Source: Irpex lacteus
Taxonomy: Eukaryota > Basidiomycota > Agaricomycetes > Polyporales > Irpicaceae
Assembly: GCA_001986395.2 (NCBI GenBank)
Contig: MQVO02000013.1
Location: 744,001 to 808,000 of the forward strand
Direction of reading: 5' to 3'
Length of the DNA: 64,000 bases
Each line of letters begins with the position of its first letter. Position 1 is the first letter of the stretch. Positions 53,701 to 64,000 of this stretch are shown one piece after another. The position numbers were made by a program, and so were the translations under genes. The notes under the pieces are model-generated. The model did not search any database. It saw only the letters and a list, made by a program, of their open reading frames with translations, and was not told where the DNA came from.

Positions 53701-55227
53701 CTTCGGAGGAAAAGGAGAAAGAGAGCCAAACGAACGGTGATTCTAGTGAACCCCGCGACGAGAACATGGAGGATGGACAACTACCCCTGAAGAAATACTT
53801 CAGACGCCATACCTGCCTGAGCAGTTAGAGTTGCCTGCTCAGAGTGATCATATTCTCCAACATCTGGAACTGCTTTTGGCTCTGTCTACCAGATCGCCGG
53901 AATTTTTGGACGAGTAAGTTCCCACGCCATTATATTCGTCTGATTGGGCTGACGGTGTGTCAGGCTGTTTGCAGCGTATGGTGGAATGGAGGAGACTGTC
54001 CAGGAGACGATACGGCAGCTAATAACGCCGCTCATTCGTGCTCTCGGTTCTTCTCATGGCAAACTGCTTACGCTGCTCAGGACGTTCCCACCTGGAGCAG
54101 AAACTCTGGCTCTTCGCGTGCTAACAATCTTCACTGAAACCGGACGGCCAAGCACACAACTTGTCGCCCTTGTGAAAGGTCTGATTAGTGAGCGAGACTT
54201 AGATGCGCGGTTCCTCATTCCAATCATCGCGGAGATGGACAAGGTCAGTTATGTGTCCTTGTATATTATTCAACCTGATTATTGATTCGCCACTACGCAA
54301 TCGATCATCTCATCTTCCAGGCCGATATTATTCGATATTTGCCCCGCATCGTGTCGATCCTCAACGGGAAGCCAGAGCCCAAGAACTTGGTGCGCTCTGT
54401 CTTTGGGTCCATTGTCACTACGCCCCCGCAGAGTTTCGGCACCGTCACGTCGAATCTCCCGCGCGTTCGTCAAAGTGAGCTGCTTACACCTGTCGAGCTC
54501 ATGGTTCTCCTGCATGAATCAGAGAAGGAGATCGGCCTGAAACAGGCCATCGAAGGTACCTAGATTCATTATTTCATGGAATCGCAGACTAATCGAGTAT
54601 ATATAGCAATCGGTGTATGTTTCTCGATGACTGACATCTTCCGGTCGGACATCCTTGCTGTTGTCATGAACCAACTTGTCGACGAGCCGGTCCTCCCAAC
54701 GCTATTCCTCCGCACAGTGAGCGTCGATAATACTATATATAGCATGCCTGTCTTCTGACTATCTGTCTGTGATTCAGGTCATACAAGCCGTCACGACCTA
54801 TCGAACCTTGGTCGGATTCGTATCCAGTACGCTATTGACGCGGCTCATTATCAAGAAAGTGTGGACGGTTCCTCCCCTGTGGGAAGGATTCATGCGTTGT
54901 GCGAAGCTTATCGCTCCCGCAAGCTTTGGTGCCTTGTTGCAGCTACCCAAAGAGCAACTACGCGATATCATCGACAAGCAACCTAGCTTGAAGTCGGGCC
55001 TACGGGAGTACGTGATGAAGAAGTCGGGAAACAAAAGTCGGACCTCAGCATTATTGGAGCTCTTTGCCGAGGACGAGACTCAGCCACAGCCTGCATCTAC
55101 TCCCGCGACTCCGGAGAACGGCTCACCAGCACCTATCACTTCCGATTCGACTCCCGGGCCAGATGCTATGGTACAAGACGGCTCAAATACAGAGAATTCT
55201 ATCCCTACAGTTGACGCAGCCGCATAA
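50758..55227 (+). CDS. Symplekin/Pta1-type scaffold of the mRNA 3'-end processing complex
   Basis: Symplekin (yeast Pta1) is the scaffold of the cleavage and polyadenylation factor, linking the endonuclease, the Ssu72 phosphatase and the polymerase CTD. It is a many-exon gene from ATG 50758 to a stop at 55225-55227. The N-terminal HEAT-like domain contains VLRRWVLDLLHFAICR, LEALAGFLNEPNLHG and VGVKVAALKFVQRVIL. A disordered middle follows (near 51960-52560, with proline-rich and acidic runs). The C-terminal symplekin domain has the family order ILPR-like LPRIVSILNG, LTPVELMVLLHESEKEIGL, AIGVCFSM, DEPVLPTLFLRTVIQAV and KKVWTVPPLWEGFMRCAKL. The first junctions (T/GTGTGT near 51016 and CACTT/GTACGC near 51205) were fixed by frame. 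Not every exon limit was checked. Confidence 0.85.
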
Positions 55228-55650
55228 CGAACTCTTTAGCTGCAGTACTATTCTTCCATGTATCTTATGGCCACCGTAAATTATCATCGCTGATCAGTGT
55301 ACCCGAGGTTCTTAGGTTGTTGAGACTTTAATGTGGGATGTACCTGACTTACGTAGGAGTCACCTCGCTTATAAACAGCGTAATTAAGCCTCCCTGATCC
55401 GATGGAACAAGCAATTTGTCGCCCCATAGAACTATTGCAATCACAGGAAGCGACTTTTAACGACAGAAAAACTTGAACATGTCAACAACCCAGACTATTT
55501 AGTTGCAGAAAATAGTAATTCGAGTGGTACATGCATAGGACGGTAGCAGACACGTATGGCGGCCCCTAAGACATTAAGTCAAATAAATAGCTTTGGCACC
55601 AGCCGCTGCTAAACTTCAACCAAGGGTGTCTCCTTTGATCCGCTATGCAC
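55228..55650. other. Intergenic, convergent 3' flanks
   Basis: AT-rich 3' UTR sequence of the symplekin gene and of the beta-trefoil gene. Nothing else is seen. Confidence 0.5.
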
Positions 55651-56287
55651 TCAGTTTGCCTCGTTGGCAGGCTTCAGAACCCACTTGGAGGCCCCACCAC
55701 TCGCATGAGGCCACAAGACAAGCTTCGCACCGTTATCTGCGGATGCGTTCTCCACGGTGATTGTATACTCCTTCCCTGCCAAGGAAATGCTGTGATTTTT
55801 CAACATTAGATAGAAGTCCTGGCAAGAGGTAAAACAGAGAAAATGCGACGAACAGCGTGTTGTTCTGAGCGTCCCTTTTGAAGGTAAAGTAATGGCCGAA
55901 GGGTCCGACATCCAGATAAACCCTGCCATCACCGCCGACTGTGGTCGGAATGAGGCAAAGACCTGTCTGAACATGACGGATGATGTATCCCGTAGCATGT
56001 TCGTCAGACTCAAGCGTCCACTAGACAAGGAAACCATGTATTTAGTTATACCGTGTCAACAATGATAGACATGGATACGGACGATTTGGTTGGGGATATC
56101 GAACGTCTCCCACTGGTGGAGCTTGCGACTGCCCGTGCCGTTGGAGAAATCGAAGTCGATGGATTTCTTGGTCAAGATAGATTGGATATTGTATTCCGTT
56201 CCGACAACAGCGTCGTTTGCGCTGATGATCAAGTTATCAGTACTATTAGATACGAATACTAGCACTGCCAGCTTACTTTGTCGCCAT
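55651..56287 (-). CDS. Single-domain beta-trefoil (ricin B lectin-like) protein, 151 residues
   Basis: Four exons (56287-56277, 56221-56083, 56020-55854, 55789-55651) sum to 456 nt. The first coding exon has only 11 nt. An ATG further upstream in another frame would give a stop after splicing, so 56287 is chosen. The three repeats each end in the Q/K-x-W type core: LHQWETF, an expected second repeat beginning WTLESDEHATGYIIRH, and SKWVLKP. This spacing and length fit one beta-trefoil of the ricin B lectin superfamily, known in mushrooms as cytosolic carbohydrate-binding defence proteins. No signal peptide is seen. The sugar specificity is unknown and there is no enzymatic toxin domain. Confidence 0.62.
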
Positions 56288-57163
56288 GTTGCTTGTAACT
56301 AGCTGAAGAGTGTGTTTGCTGGGCCCCGACTGTCGAGCATGAAGCCATATTTATATCCTGCGGACTCAGTGCCAGCGTTAGCGAGCAGGCACACAAATGA
56401 CAACCAAAGTCCCCATCTGCAGATGCTGTGACTGCATTACTGAGAGGCCGATGGATGTAGCGTGACAGTGCAGCATGCATATCAAGAGGCTTGTGCCACA
56501 GTACACAAGTGTAGTAGGCATTGTGTAGTACTCATCCACAGGAGCTGTCGGTGCCCTGCTAACAGCACGGAGCACGGCTCCATCCACCAGGCTATTCGAA
56601 CAGATCGTTGATGAGCGTAGGAGTAATTGAATGGTATATGAGGAATGGAGCTGACCGTTCATCCATGCATGACAAGCACAACTGCTTTAAGGACGGGTCA
56701 CAATTGCGTGCATGTCCGCGTATGTCATATCCATGCCACAGAATTGACAGAAGCAAAAGTTGTACCGTGATTCACTTTGAATGGGCGCAAAGATGAATGG
56801 AAGATGCCCGTTGTTGCTCTTAATAGTCCCGGAGAAAATTAGACTGCTGTTCAAAAATGATGTTTCATCAAGGTTTACTGTACATACCTGCAGGATATCA
56901 CGCTAACGTTGACGAGTTAATAGATTAGCCACAGAGGCTAGACGCAAAGAGAATAAGACGTAAGTTTAATTCCTTTACGCGAACAATTGAGAACCGACGA
57001 TACTTACCTTACCTAGAAAGTGTTCGTTCTGGGAGATCAAATCTTCTCGATAACTAAGTCCATGAAAACAACCGCGAAACGTATACTTAGATCCAGAACC
57101 TTCCACAACATAGTACATAATATACACAAAGAACCATTCATCTCACAATCATACTTCGCAAAC
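56288..57163. other. Intergenic, nothing recognised
   Basis: Upstream region of the beta-trefoil gene and 3' flank of the makorin-like gene. Short frames on both strands lack any domain. Confidence 0.5.
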
Positions 57164-59125
57164 CTACGAATTTCGCGTCTCAGACTCCTGCCTAGTTGAC
57201 GACGCGGGACGAACAGCAGGAGACTCCGTCTGGTTCTGCTCCCTTCCCTGTGGCTTATCTCGCGTTGACGATGCGGCGACGGAGCCATTACTAGCGGCGG
57301 CAGCTGCAGCAGCAGCCCTTGCGCGACGACCGCGGCCTGCGGTGGCACTGCTCCAAACAACTCTACCTCGCCCATCTGTCATAAAAGGCGGATCGGTGTC
57401 GTGAACGGCGGATGGTGGGATCGTGGCGGCGTCGTCCTGTGGATTGGAGACGGTACCGTTGTCGCCTGCAGATGTAGTTGAGCTTGGGGGCACGGAAGAG
57501 GCATCGATAGATGCCGACGTGTGCGGTCCTTCAGCTGACGGTTCGTCGACGTGATCGGTGGGCGTAGCAGAAGCTATTCCCTGAGTCCAGGGCACTGCGG
57601 CCCCCACCCTGGCAGAGGCATCGGCAGGTGAAGGAGCCCGACCATGAACGACTGTACTAAACCGAGACGATGCACCTATAGAGGATGAGGGACGTGACGT
57701 CGGAACTTGCTGGTCACTACCAGCCTGTTCAGCCGGTTGGTTTGAGCCATTGGCAGAAGCGGCCGTAGCAACATCTTGAGTCGAAACAGAGGCTCGGGGA
57801 GGTGCAGCATGTGAAGCCTCGTGTGGCGCTCGGGGTTGGTGTTGTAACAGCAAAGAACCCTCGAGACCCACTTGCAGCTGGAGTTCATCGTGAACGGCGG
57901 CGGCGGCGGAGAGGCTCGGTTCTGTGCGCCCCACCGAGCTGAGCATTAGGCTTGAAATAATGTCATCCGCCTGTCAATTAAACCAGTGCGCCGCGAATAT
58001 ATCTCGCTGTCAGTGACGGTCGTCTATCCGGTGTACACATGATAAGAACAGTTGAATGGACTCACCAATCTGCTGAGAGCTACATCTGTATCACGTATTT
58101 GTGCATCCTCGGCTTGAGTGGCAGTAGATGGCACGTCGTTGGAGGTACGAGCAACAGATGCGGCCAAAGTACGCAAACTGGCGATAATGGCGTCAAATTC
58201 GCTGACTGGAGCGGTATTGGATGAAGATGACGATCCTCCGGACCGCAATTGTTGACGGAGGACGCGATACTGTCTGTTCTGAATATATAGTCAGCAAGGA
58301 TATAATCGATGATGGGAAGAGCATACCTGAATGGACTTAGCAACACCATGTTTGAAAACATGCGTCGTTCCGTCAAGGTTGAGGTGCGCATAGAAGCAGT
58401 CCTTCCCAAAGGGACAATACGTCCTACGCGACTGAAGCCAGTATCTTTTGCCGGACATCAGCTTTAGCTTCAGCGCATGATAGAGTCACGTACCTGCAGT
58501 GCACACGCGCCATGCTCGCTCTATACTGTTCAATTACAGCTGCCCTCTGTGGATGATCCTGGGGATAAAAATGGCTTGAAGGAGTGACAAATTGGGACGG
58601 AGCCCTGCAAAGTGGACATTGTTTCGTCACTCCGGAGCTAACGACATCTGGTGACTTCTCCTCAGGATTCCTCCATTCTTTAATACACTTAGGACACAGA
58701 GAAATGTCAGGGGAGATATCGAACGTGCACATGGGATGAGCTTACCCCTACGCAGAAGATGTGACTGCAGCCACCTGGGGGCCTGTGAGTGGGCCGATAA
58801 GCAATAACGAGTGAACTTACTCACCTAGCAGACCATATGTCGTAGGTTTCTCATAGCATATAGAGCATATGTCTTCTGACTCGTCATCGGCCACAGGCTC
58901 TTGCTGTGGCGCAGACTGAGACCGTTCATGCGCGAACCAACATTCCGCCCCTCGCTTGCAGAACCCAGCAGCATAGAACTTGCACGTCTTGGCCTTGTCA
59001 AAGGGTGTCATCTTCTCGTCTCCGTGCAAAAACTTGCATGTCCGTCCCGCGAGACACCCTGTCGAGGTGCCGTAGTATCTGCATATACCGCGGGGCTTGG
59101 ATGTTACAGGTCTCGTATCCGTCAT
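57164..59125 (-). CDS. Makorin-like E3 ubiquitin ligase (CCCH-CCCH-RING-CCCH)
   Basis: Makorins are RNA-binding ubiquitin ligases. The ATG is at 59125. Exon 1 encodes two CCCH fingers: CRYYGTSTGCLAGRTCKFLH and CKFYAAGFCKRGAECWFAH. The C3HC4 RING spans several exons, with CSICYEKPTTYGLLG, GCSHIFCVG, CIKEWRN and QCPLCRAPS. A last CCCH finger reads YCPFGKDCFYAHLNLDG, the conserved makorin end. Unlike short makorins it continues with a long, low-complexity Ala/Ser/Pro-rich tail (57164-57950) containing GRGRVVWSSATAGRGRRAR before the stop. Small introns separate the RING parts (CCCAG/GT and CTAAG/TGT acceptors). RNA or substrate targets are unknown. Confidence 0.85.
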
Positions 59126-59710
59126 TGGCAGCGATCGTAGGGTAGTTAGATATTAGATATTCAGTTCTTTCGAGCTAGAAACAAAGCAAATCTAGGTCGA
59201 GATATGCAAAGTCGAGCTGGCGACGATGGAAGTCAGTCGAGAGGAGGCATCCCGACCTACAGAGTCCGGATGAGAGTCAGTAAGCCGGGCGCTAAGATTG
59301 ATCAACGTGGATTAGAGAGGAGCGTATCGGAGTTTGATTCAAACCTATTTAATCGCGGCAGTCTGCGCGCAATTGTTTTCTGCAACGACCCTCACCCCTC
59401 ACAAACGCGTACAACAATAATGGTGAGCACTACTTTCTTGTTTTGCAGATTCTTGTCTGCATTATATGATGTTTGAGGCATTTGGCTTTAGTGGATCTTT
59501 CCGCGTTGCAGAAAATCAACTCAGCTACCTTCGGGCAGCTGCTTTGGCAGTGTGCTCGTTTTATCTGACTTTTCGTTCGAACTCTTCGAACACGCATGCT
59601 GATTCTATCTTTGGTTGCAGAACTCTGGACTTTACTGAGACTCATAAGATCTGTGATGTGTGGTCGCCACCATCTGTACGTAGAATACATTGTCTCTGCA
59701 ATATCAATGC
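59126..59710. other. Intergenic, possibly a small undetected transcript
   Basis: 585 bp. An ATG at 59419 followed directly by GTGAGC resembles the ATG-only first exons seen elsewhere in this window, but no downstream exon gives a convincing protein. The 3' end of the next gene lies at 59711. Confidence 0.4.
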
Positions 59711-61238
59711 CTAGTGAAGTTTCTCGACGCCCTCAGGCAATACGTAGCCACCTTGCTTTCGCACCTACAATGGCCAATAAGTTATCGAGTGCAACTTAGG
59801 TTGATTAGGGTGCATTCAAGCGTACCTCGTCAAACACATCCATGAGCAGGACACTCTTGTCGTGGCCCCACGTCTCGCTCTCGAGCTTCCCATCTCTGAT
59901 GTTCCTTGCCACTTCGTCTGCCTCGTAGAACCATCCGCCACCGACGTGTGTGAAGGTTCTGGTTTCTTCCCGAACAACCTTTCCGCTCCCCGGCTTGTCG
60001 AAGTACTGCACAGTGAACGAGGTCGGCTTGTAAATCGGTGGTTGCACGAGGATGTTGCCGTTGCGATATCTGATCGTCACTGCTGGCGACGGTGACGGCA
60101 CTGTAAGGCTACAGCTCAGGATTGCCTGTGCCTGGAGGTGTTCACTGAAGGTTAAGGTCCAAGACGTGCTACTGTCGACGCCTGTCAATGGAGTCTTCAG
60201 GATAGAGCCCGTGATGTTCGTTGGCCGTGCCTTCTTGTTCGCTGGATGCTCATAAAGTGCAAGTACTGCCCAGATCATAGGGTATGGACCTCTTTACTGG
60301 AGTGAGCCTACTCGTTCCACTTAGTGAAGTTAAAAATACTCACAGATCCAATAAAGCTCCTCCCCCAAGCTTCGGATCCAGTATACGGTGCGTCTTGGGG
60401 ATATCTAGTTGGAATTTACTATCAGCTATACTGTTCATCGCACTCACGATGCGTCATCCAACTCACTCTCAATATCAAAATCTGCTGATAGGTCCGCCTG
60501 AAGGACGACAGGCACTCCAAGACTACCCTCCTCCGCAACCTGCTTGATCTCCTTCACGAGAGGCTGGAAACGAGTCCACATTGCCTCCATGAAGAACAAC
60601 TTCTTCTCTTTCGCAAGTGCAAGGAGGTCACGGAGCTCCGCTGCGTTGGACGTTGTGGCCTTCTCGCACAAGACATGCTTTCCTGCGTTGAGCGCATCCT
60701 TAGCGTTCTCATAGTGCATGGTATGCGGTGTGCCTTCATAGTTAAGAGGGCGAAGATAAGAGTCAGCATTCGCATAGCATGGAATTGTGTGGCTCACCGA
60801 TATAGATCGCGTCGACATTCTGCAAGGCACCTTGGTCAATAATCGTCGACGAGTATATGGCGAATTATACATACCGGATCGGCGTACACTTCGGCGTACG
60901 ATCCGTAGGCTTTAGCATTAGTCTTGGGAGCGTGCTGGTCTATGAACTTCTGTGCACTCTCGACGGTGCGCGAACCAACAGCGACGACTTGGTGAACAAC
61001 GTCATTTACATCGCGTCTGGGATGGACGTCATCTAATTAGTATTACTCGTAAATCGCTACGGGGTTTCGGATGCGTACTCCTTGGGATCCGCTTGCAAGT
61101 CCTGCAAATGAGGTTGCAGGTTAGTTGTGCCAATCTTCACAACCTATGGGTGAGATTGAGACATACAATCGTAAACACTTGAGAAATCCAACCTGTGGCG
61201 ATGATGCCCCATTTGAGAGTGTAAGGTGTTCCGGCCAT
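59711..61238 (-). CDS. Gfo/Idh/MocA family NAD(P)-dependent oxidoreductase
   Basis: Dimeric dihydrodiol dehydrogenase / D-xylose dehydrogenase type: an N-terminal Rossmann domain and a C-terminal alpha/beta substrate domain. The ATG is at 61238; in-frame upstream codons include an earlier ATG but the family starts here (MAGTPYTLKWGIIATGWIS). Visible motifs are VDAIYIGTPHTMHYENA, the catalytic-lysine block GKHVLCEKATTSN (EKA where EKP is usual), EAMWTRFQPL, and GGGALLDLGPYP-type sequence. A last intron (donor after DE, acceptor TTGTAG) restores the end VRKQGGYVLPEGVEKLH and the stop at 59711-59713; without it the frame ends a few codons earlier at 59805. The substrate is not deducible. Confidence 0.87.
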
Positions 61239-61826
61239 GTTGTCTTTGGCTGTCAATCGTACGAGTCTAGTGGCTAAGTGTCTGCGAGGGAACGATCGTC
61301 CTTCGGTCGACATCTCCCTCCACATATATATGTGCACGACCGCTTGCTCTCGTAATCACGGACAAGGTCCGGATTGGGGGCAGATATGCGGGAAGAACCT
61401 CGTGCTCGCTGCTAGCAGATAGTAGCACATATCTATGAGTCTATGACGTCGAAAGCGAGCTTACTGAGTGATTATCTGATTATTGATATGGACGTATACA
61501 CACCGGTACGTAGTCCGAGAGCTCTAGGCTGGAACTTCTGGCATAACATCATGGGCTGTGTCTGCTCTGTGACGTACTCTATCAGTAGCACCAGATAGCC
61601 ATACAGTGCTGAGCCTGAGCCTGTGGAAGAGCCAATTATCCGTTATCATCATGTTGAATCATGCTTGCATCCTATGAGCGTGACTCGGAGTACTTTGAAG
61701 GTTTAATTAGATTTGATCAAATATACCAAGGAAGACCAGCTAAAGTCCAATAAATAGAACGGCCAGTAGTGGTATAATAATAAAGGATAATGTTCTGCTC
61801 AAGGACTTGAAGGGAGACGATAGTAT
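61239..61826. other. Intergenic, nothing recognised
   Basis: Upstream region of the oxidoreductase gene and 3' flank of the MYND gene; AT-rich. No supported frame. Confidence 0.5.
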
Positions 61827-62993
61827 CTAATCGGATCGCTTGAGAAGTCGAGCGTACATGACGGGATTTTCTTCATGATCAAAAACAACACCAACGTCCA
61901 CAGTCAAGTAGTCAAATAATCGGTTCCCCATGGCTGCTTCGTTGAGCTCCAGAGGATCTATGCGGTCTCCAAGGCTGAAATATCTGGCGTAGAGCAGCAG
62001 AAGAGACATAGCTTCTTCACTGCTCCGGCAGTTAGTGAATCCGAAGAGGTATTGGACCATCACGCAGGGAGCGCGGTTGTACATGGGCGAAAGCAGCCGT
62101 TTGAGCTTCCATACGGGAGTCGGGTCATCCAGAGGGGTCTTCAGTGCATCGGTGAATAGACTCGGATGCTCGCGAATACCAGAATGACTGAGGTCTATGC
62201 TCTTGCTTTGGAAGAGTCGTGGGAGCGTACGATCCCGATAGGCCTCGAAAACCTCGTCGAACGTAGCCTTCAAAAATAGGGATTGGTAGACATTGTAGAT
62301 GTTCTGCTCCTCGGAGAGGTTCGACGCCGTGCAGATACCAGAGCTGATCCACAAGCTGGTGCATGGGCTGATGACAGAGCCGCACAAAACAGAGGCGCAG
62401 AACAAGAAGCAGTCGTAACGCATCTTATCCGATCGAAGCTCCTCCACATAGGCCTTAATCTCGCCATTGGAAGCACTCGACGGCTTGCCTTGGTATATCC
62501 AGCCTGCGCGGAAGAGATCCTCCAACGGCCGAGAGTCGTTGAGCGTAAATTGCTGCGGTGCCGCAAGGATATCTTCATGCGCCAGGAACCAACGATAGTA
62601 TTTGTCGTCTTTATCCTGGTATACGCCTCGAATTCCTTGAACGAGAGTGCCAGAGAGTCGCCACTGCTCGAGCTGACGGGGCTTCACATTGAAGTCCCTG
62701 ATGACTCGTGTGTACAAGCCGAGAAGGCTTTGGCGGTCCGCGGTACTGGTCAGGCGACCGTTGGTGAATCCCCAATTCATGGAGGTGAGCCCATCGGCGG
62801 GAAAACCTCCATGGTATATCGCGCAGGTGAGGATGTCTGCAGAAGTAATGGGCCGCTTGGGGTGGCACTCGAGGATATGGCCGCGCCTCCAATGTTCGGT
62901 CTGGCAGCGTTTATCGCAGTACCAAGTTGATCGACATCCTACGCATAGACGGACGGTGGGAGAATGACAAAAGTCGCACGGGTGACTGGGCAT
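61827..62993 (-). CDS. MYND-type zinc finger protein, 388 residues
   Basis: A single-exon frame. The first ATG is at 62993, giving MPSHPCDFCHS; the open frame extends upstream to 63056 but without an ATG. The MYND finger occupies the first 45 residues: CDFC, CVGC, YCDKRC and HWRRGHILEC, the complete C-x2-C..C-x2-C..C-x3-C..H-x3-C set used for protein interaction. The remaining about 340 residues (GVYQDKDDKYYRWFLAHEDI, YVEELRSDKMRYDCFLF, SLGDRIDPLELNEAAMGNR) belong to no family I can name. No SET domain is visible, so it is not a SMYD methyltransferase. Fungal MYND-only proteins of this size are common and uncharacterised. Confidence 0.82.
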   Translation of the reverse strand: MPSHPCDFCHSPTVRLCVGCRSTWYCDKRCQTEHWRRGHILECHPKRPITSADILTCAIYHGGFPADGLTSMNWGFTNGRLTSTADRQSLLGLYTRVIRDFNVKPRQLEQWRLSGTLVQGIRGVYQDKDDKYYRWFLAHEDILAAPQQFTLNDSRPLEDLFRAGWIYQGKPSSASNGEIKAYVEELRSDKMRYDCFLFCASVLCGSVISPCTSLWISSGICTASNLSEEQNIYNVYQSLFLKATFDEVFEAYRDRTLPRLFQSKSIDLSHSGIREHPSLFTDALKTPLDDPTPVWKLKRLLSPMYNRAPCVMVQYLFGFTNCRSSEEAMSLLLLYARYFSLGDRIDPLELNEAAMGNRLFDYLTVDVGVVFDHEENPVMYARLLKRSD

Positions 62994-63497
62994 GCGGAGG
63001 TCGATGGTCCAAGATAAAGAGCGAGACGGGTAGGGATAATTACTGAGAGTGAGCAAATAGAGCTATCAGGGGACTGCTTCGTCGTCAATGGCAGCGAATT
63101 GAACACACCTGCGGCTGATGAAAGGGTTTGGGGACGTTGAGTAGTGAAGAGTCTACGAAGCTGGAAAGCTGGGCTGTCGATATTAATACTCAGAGAAGAG
63201 GCACGCGTGCAAGCCCGAAGAGGCAGTTGGGAGTATGTTGGGCCTTTGCTGCCACTCTGCCATCACGGCCTTCGAATACCTTTCATTATGCACCTGCGCG
63301 GCCTCTCAGGGTCACCTTGATATCAGAAACTTGAACAGGCCTCAATGAAGCATCCCAGGCCAACGTTGGCTGCAATATTCATGGCACATAGAACTGGAGT
63401 AGGCAAATGTCAATTAAGGAAATAATAGAAGTACAAAGAAGAGAAGTAAGATCCACATGCCAATATCGGAATACCACAAATCAAGGCCGTAGGCCAG
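62994..63497. other. Intergenic, nothing recognised
   Basis: Promoter side of the MYND gene and 3' flank of the gene at the right edge. No supported frame. Confidence 0.5.
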
Positions 63498-64000
63498 CTA
63501 CGGTACAGTCCGTGAGTTCAATGCCTCTTTCACCGTGCTCCTCTCGCCTAGCAACGCAAACATCTGCCACCGTTGATCACGTACTTCACTCTTCCGCAGA
63601 AGGTATGGGTCGTCATCGGAATTGTCATTCTCCCCCAATGCGAGACGCATAGCGGCCGCGGACTTGTAGGGTAACATGGCAGGTGAGATTGTGAATAGGG
63701 TGCTGAATGAGTTAGCGGATAGATGGCTCGTCGAGGAGTGCCGTGAAGATGGTTTGATAGAGGTTATAGCATGTGAGGTAGATGTCATGGAGAGAGCTCC
63801 GGTGATTAGCTGTTTGAGCTTGTACTGAACATAACAATGAATATACTGTCATAGTACGTGAGACGGCAAGTGCGCATACCTCAAAGGCGAGCATGAGTAA
63901 ATGTCCCACGTTACGGTTCGGAGCAGCAAGATTGTGTTGAGCCGAGATGAGGTTAATGCGATCGGATATGTGTTGGAGGGTAGGTGCACGGGTCACGGAA
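63498..64000 (-). CDS. SAGA subunit Ada1/Hfi1-like protein (3' part; runs off the right edge)
   Basis: Two exon parts are visible. The first enters from the right edge and ends at a GTATGC donor near 63879. The second begins after TTCAG and runs to the stop at 63498-63500. The joined sequence includes LQHISDRINLISAQHNL, then HLLMLAFEYKLKQLITGAL, which fits the SAGA-Tad1 domain (helical, histone-fold-associated) of Ada1/Hfi1. The C-terminal RDQRWQMFALLGERSTVKEAL is the pattern I recall for basidiomycete members. Ada1 organises the SAGA coactivator core. The N-terminus is outside the window, so the assignment is moderate. Confidence 0.55.

Noticed and set aside
59596..59799. Plus-strand small gene with spliced ATG exon at 59419
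   Set aside because: Its last exon is antisense to the conserved C-terminus of the Gfo/Idh/MocA gene, and no family is recognised.

Overview
This is nuclear DNA of a filamentous basidiomycete, most likely an Agaricomycete. Genes are dense and on both strands, and split by many 50-65 nt GT..AG introns. Several single-codon or very short exons occur. The window also carries families typical of mushrooms: a DUF6533 membrane protein, a Zn2Cys6 regulator, a beta-trefoil lectin-like protein and a chromodomain Ty3/gypsy element. Exon borders were read by eye from splice signals and conserved protein sequence. Where I give an amino-acid length, the exon lengths sum to a multiple of three, except where a break is stated.

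Left part (1-14.4 kb): the 5' part of MZT1 and, divergent from it, the spliceosomal SF3b155 gene (SF3B1/HSH155). After about 1.7 kb without a recognisable gene comes a small cluster: a cystathionine beta-synthase-like gene flanked by two inverted paralogues of a zinc-less MDR oxidoreductase. Next are an uncharacterised 326-residue protein, a 487-bp hAT-like miniature transposon with a perfect 8-bp target duplication, and a small nucleotidyltransferase-like gene.

Mobile block (14.6-27.7 kb): a complete 11.26-kb chromovirus with identical 470-bp LTRs and a 5-bp target duplication. It carries an unusually long Gag-Pol, one +1 frame break between RT and RNase H, and an extra 687-residue ORF between the chromodomain and the 3' LTR. 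I do not recognise that ORF, and its 5' leader looks spliced. To the right lies a nest of diverged inverted repeats, then an intron-containing tRNA-Ile.

Right part (28-64 kb), mostly housekeeping: DNA ligase IV, a Nim1/Gin4/Hsl1-type kinase, TMA16, a DUF6533 protein, a family-2-like glycosyltransferase, ribosomal protein uS19 (RPS15) head-to-head with P2, a Zn2Cys6 regulator, V-ATPase subunit G, a symplekin/Pta1 homologue, a beta-trefoil protein, a makorin-like E3 ligase, a Gfo/Idh/MocA oxidoreductase, a MYND-finger protein, and the end of a SAGA Ada1/Hfi1-like gene.

The kinase and TMA16 genes each contain one apparent 1-base deletion next to a G run. Sequence error and real lesion cannot be separated from the sequence alone. 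The strongest novelty candidate is the extra ORF of the chromovirus with its putative spliced leader.
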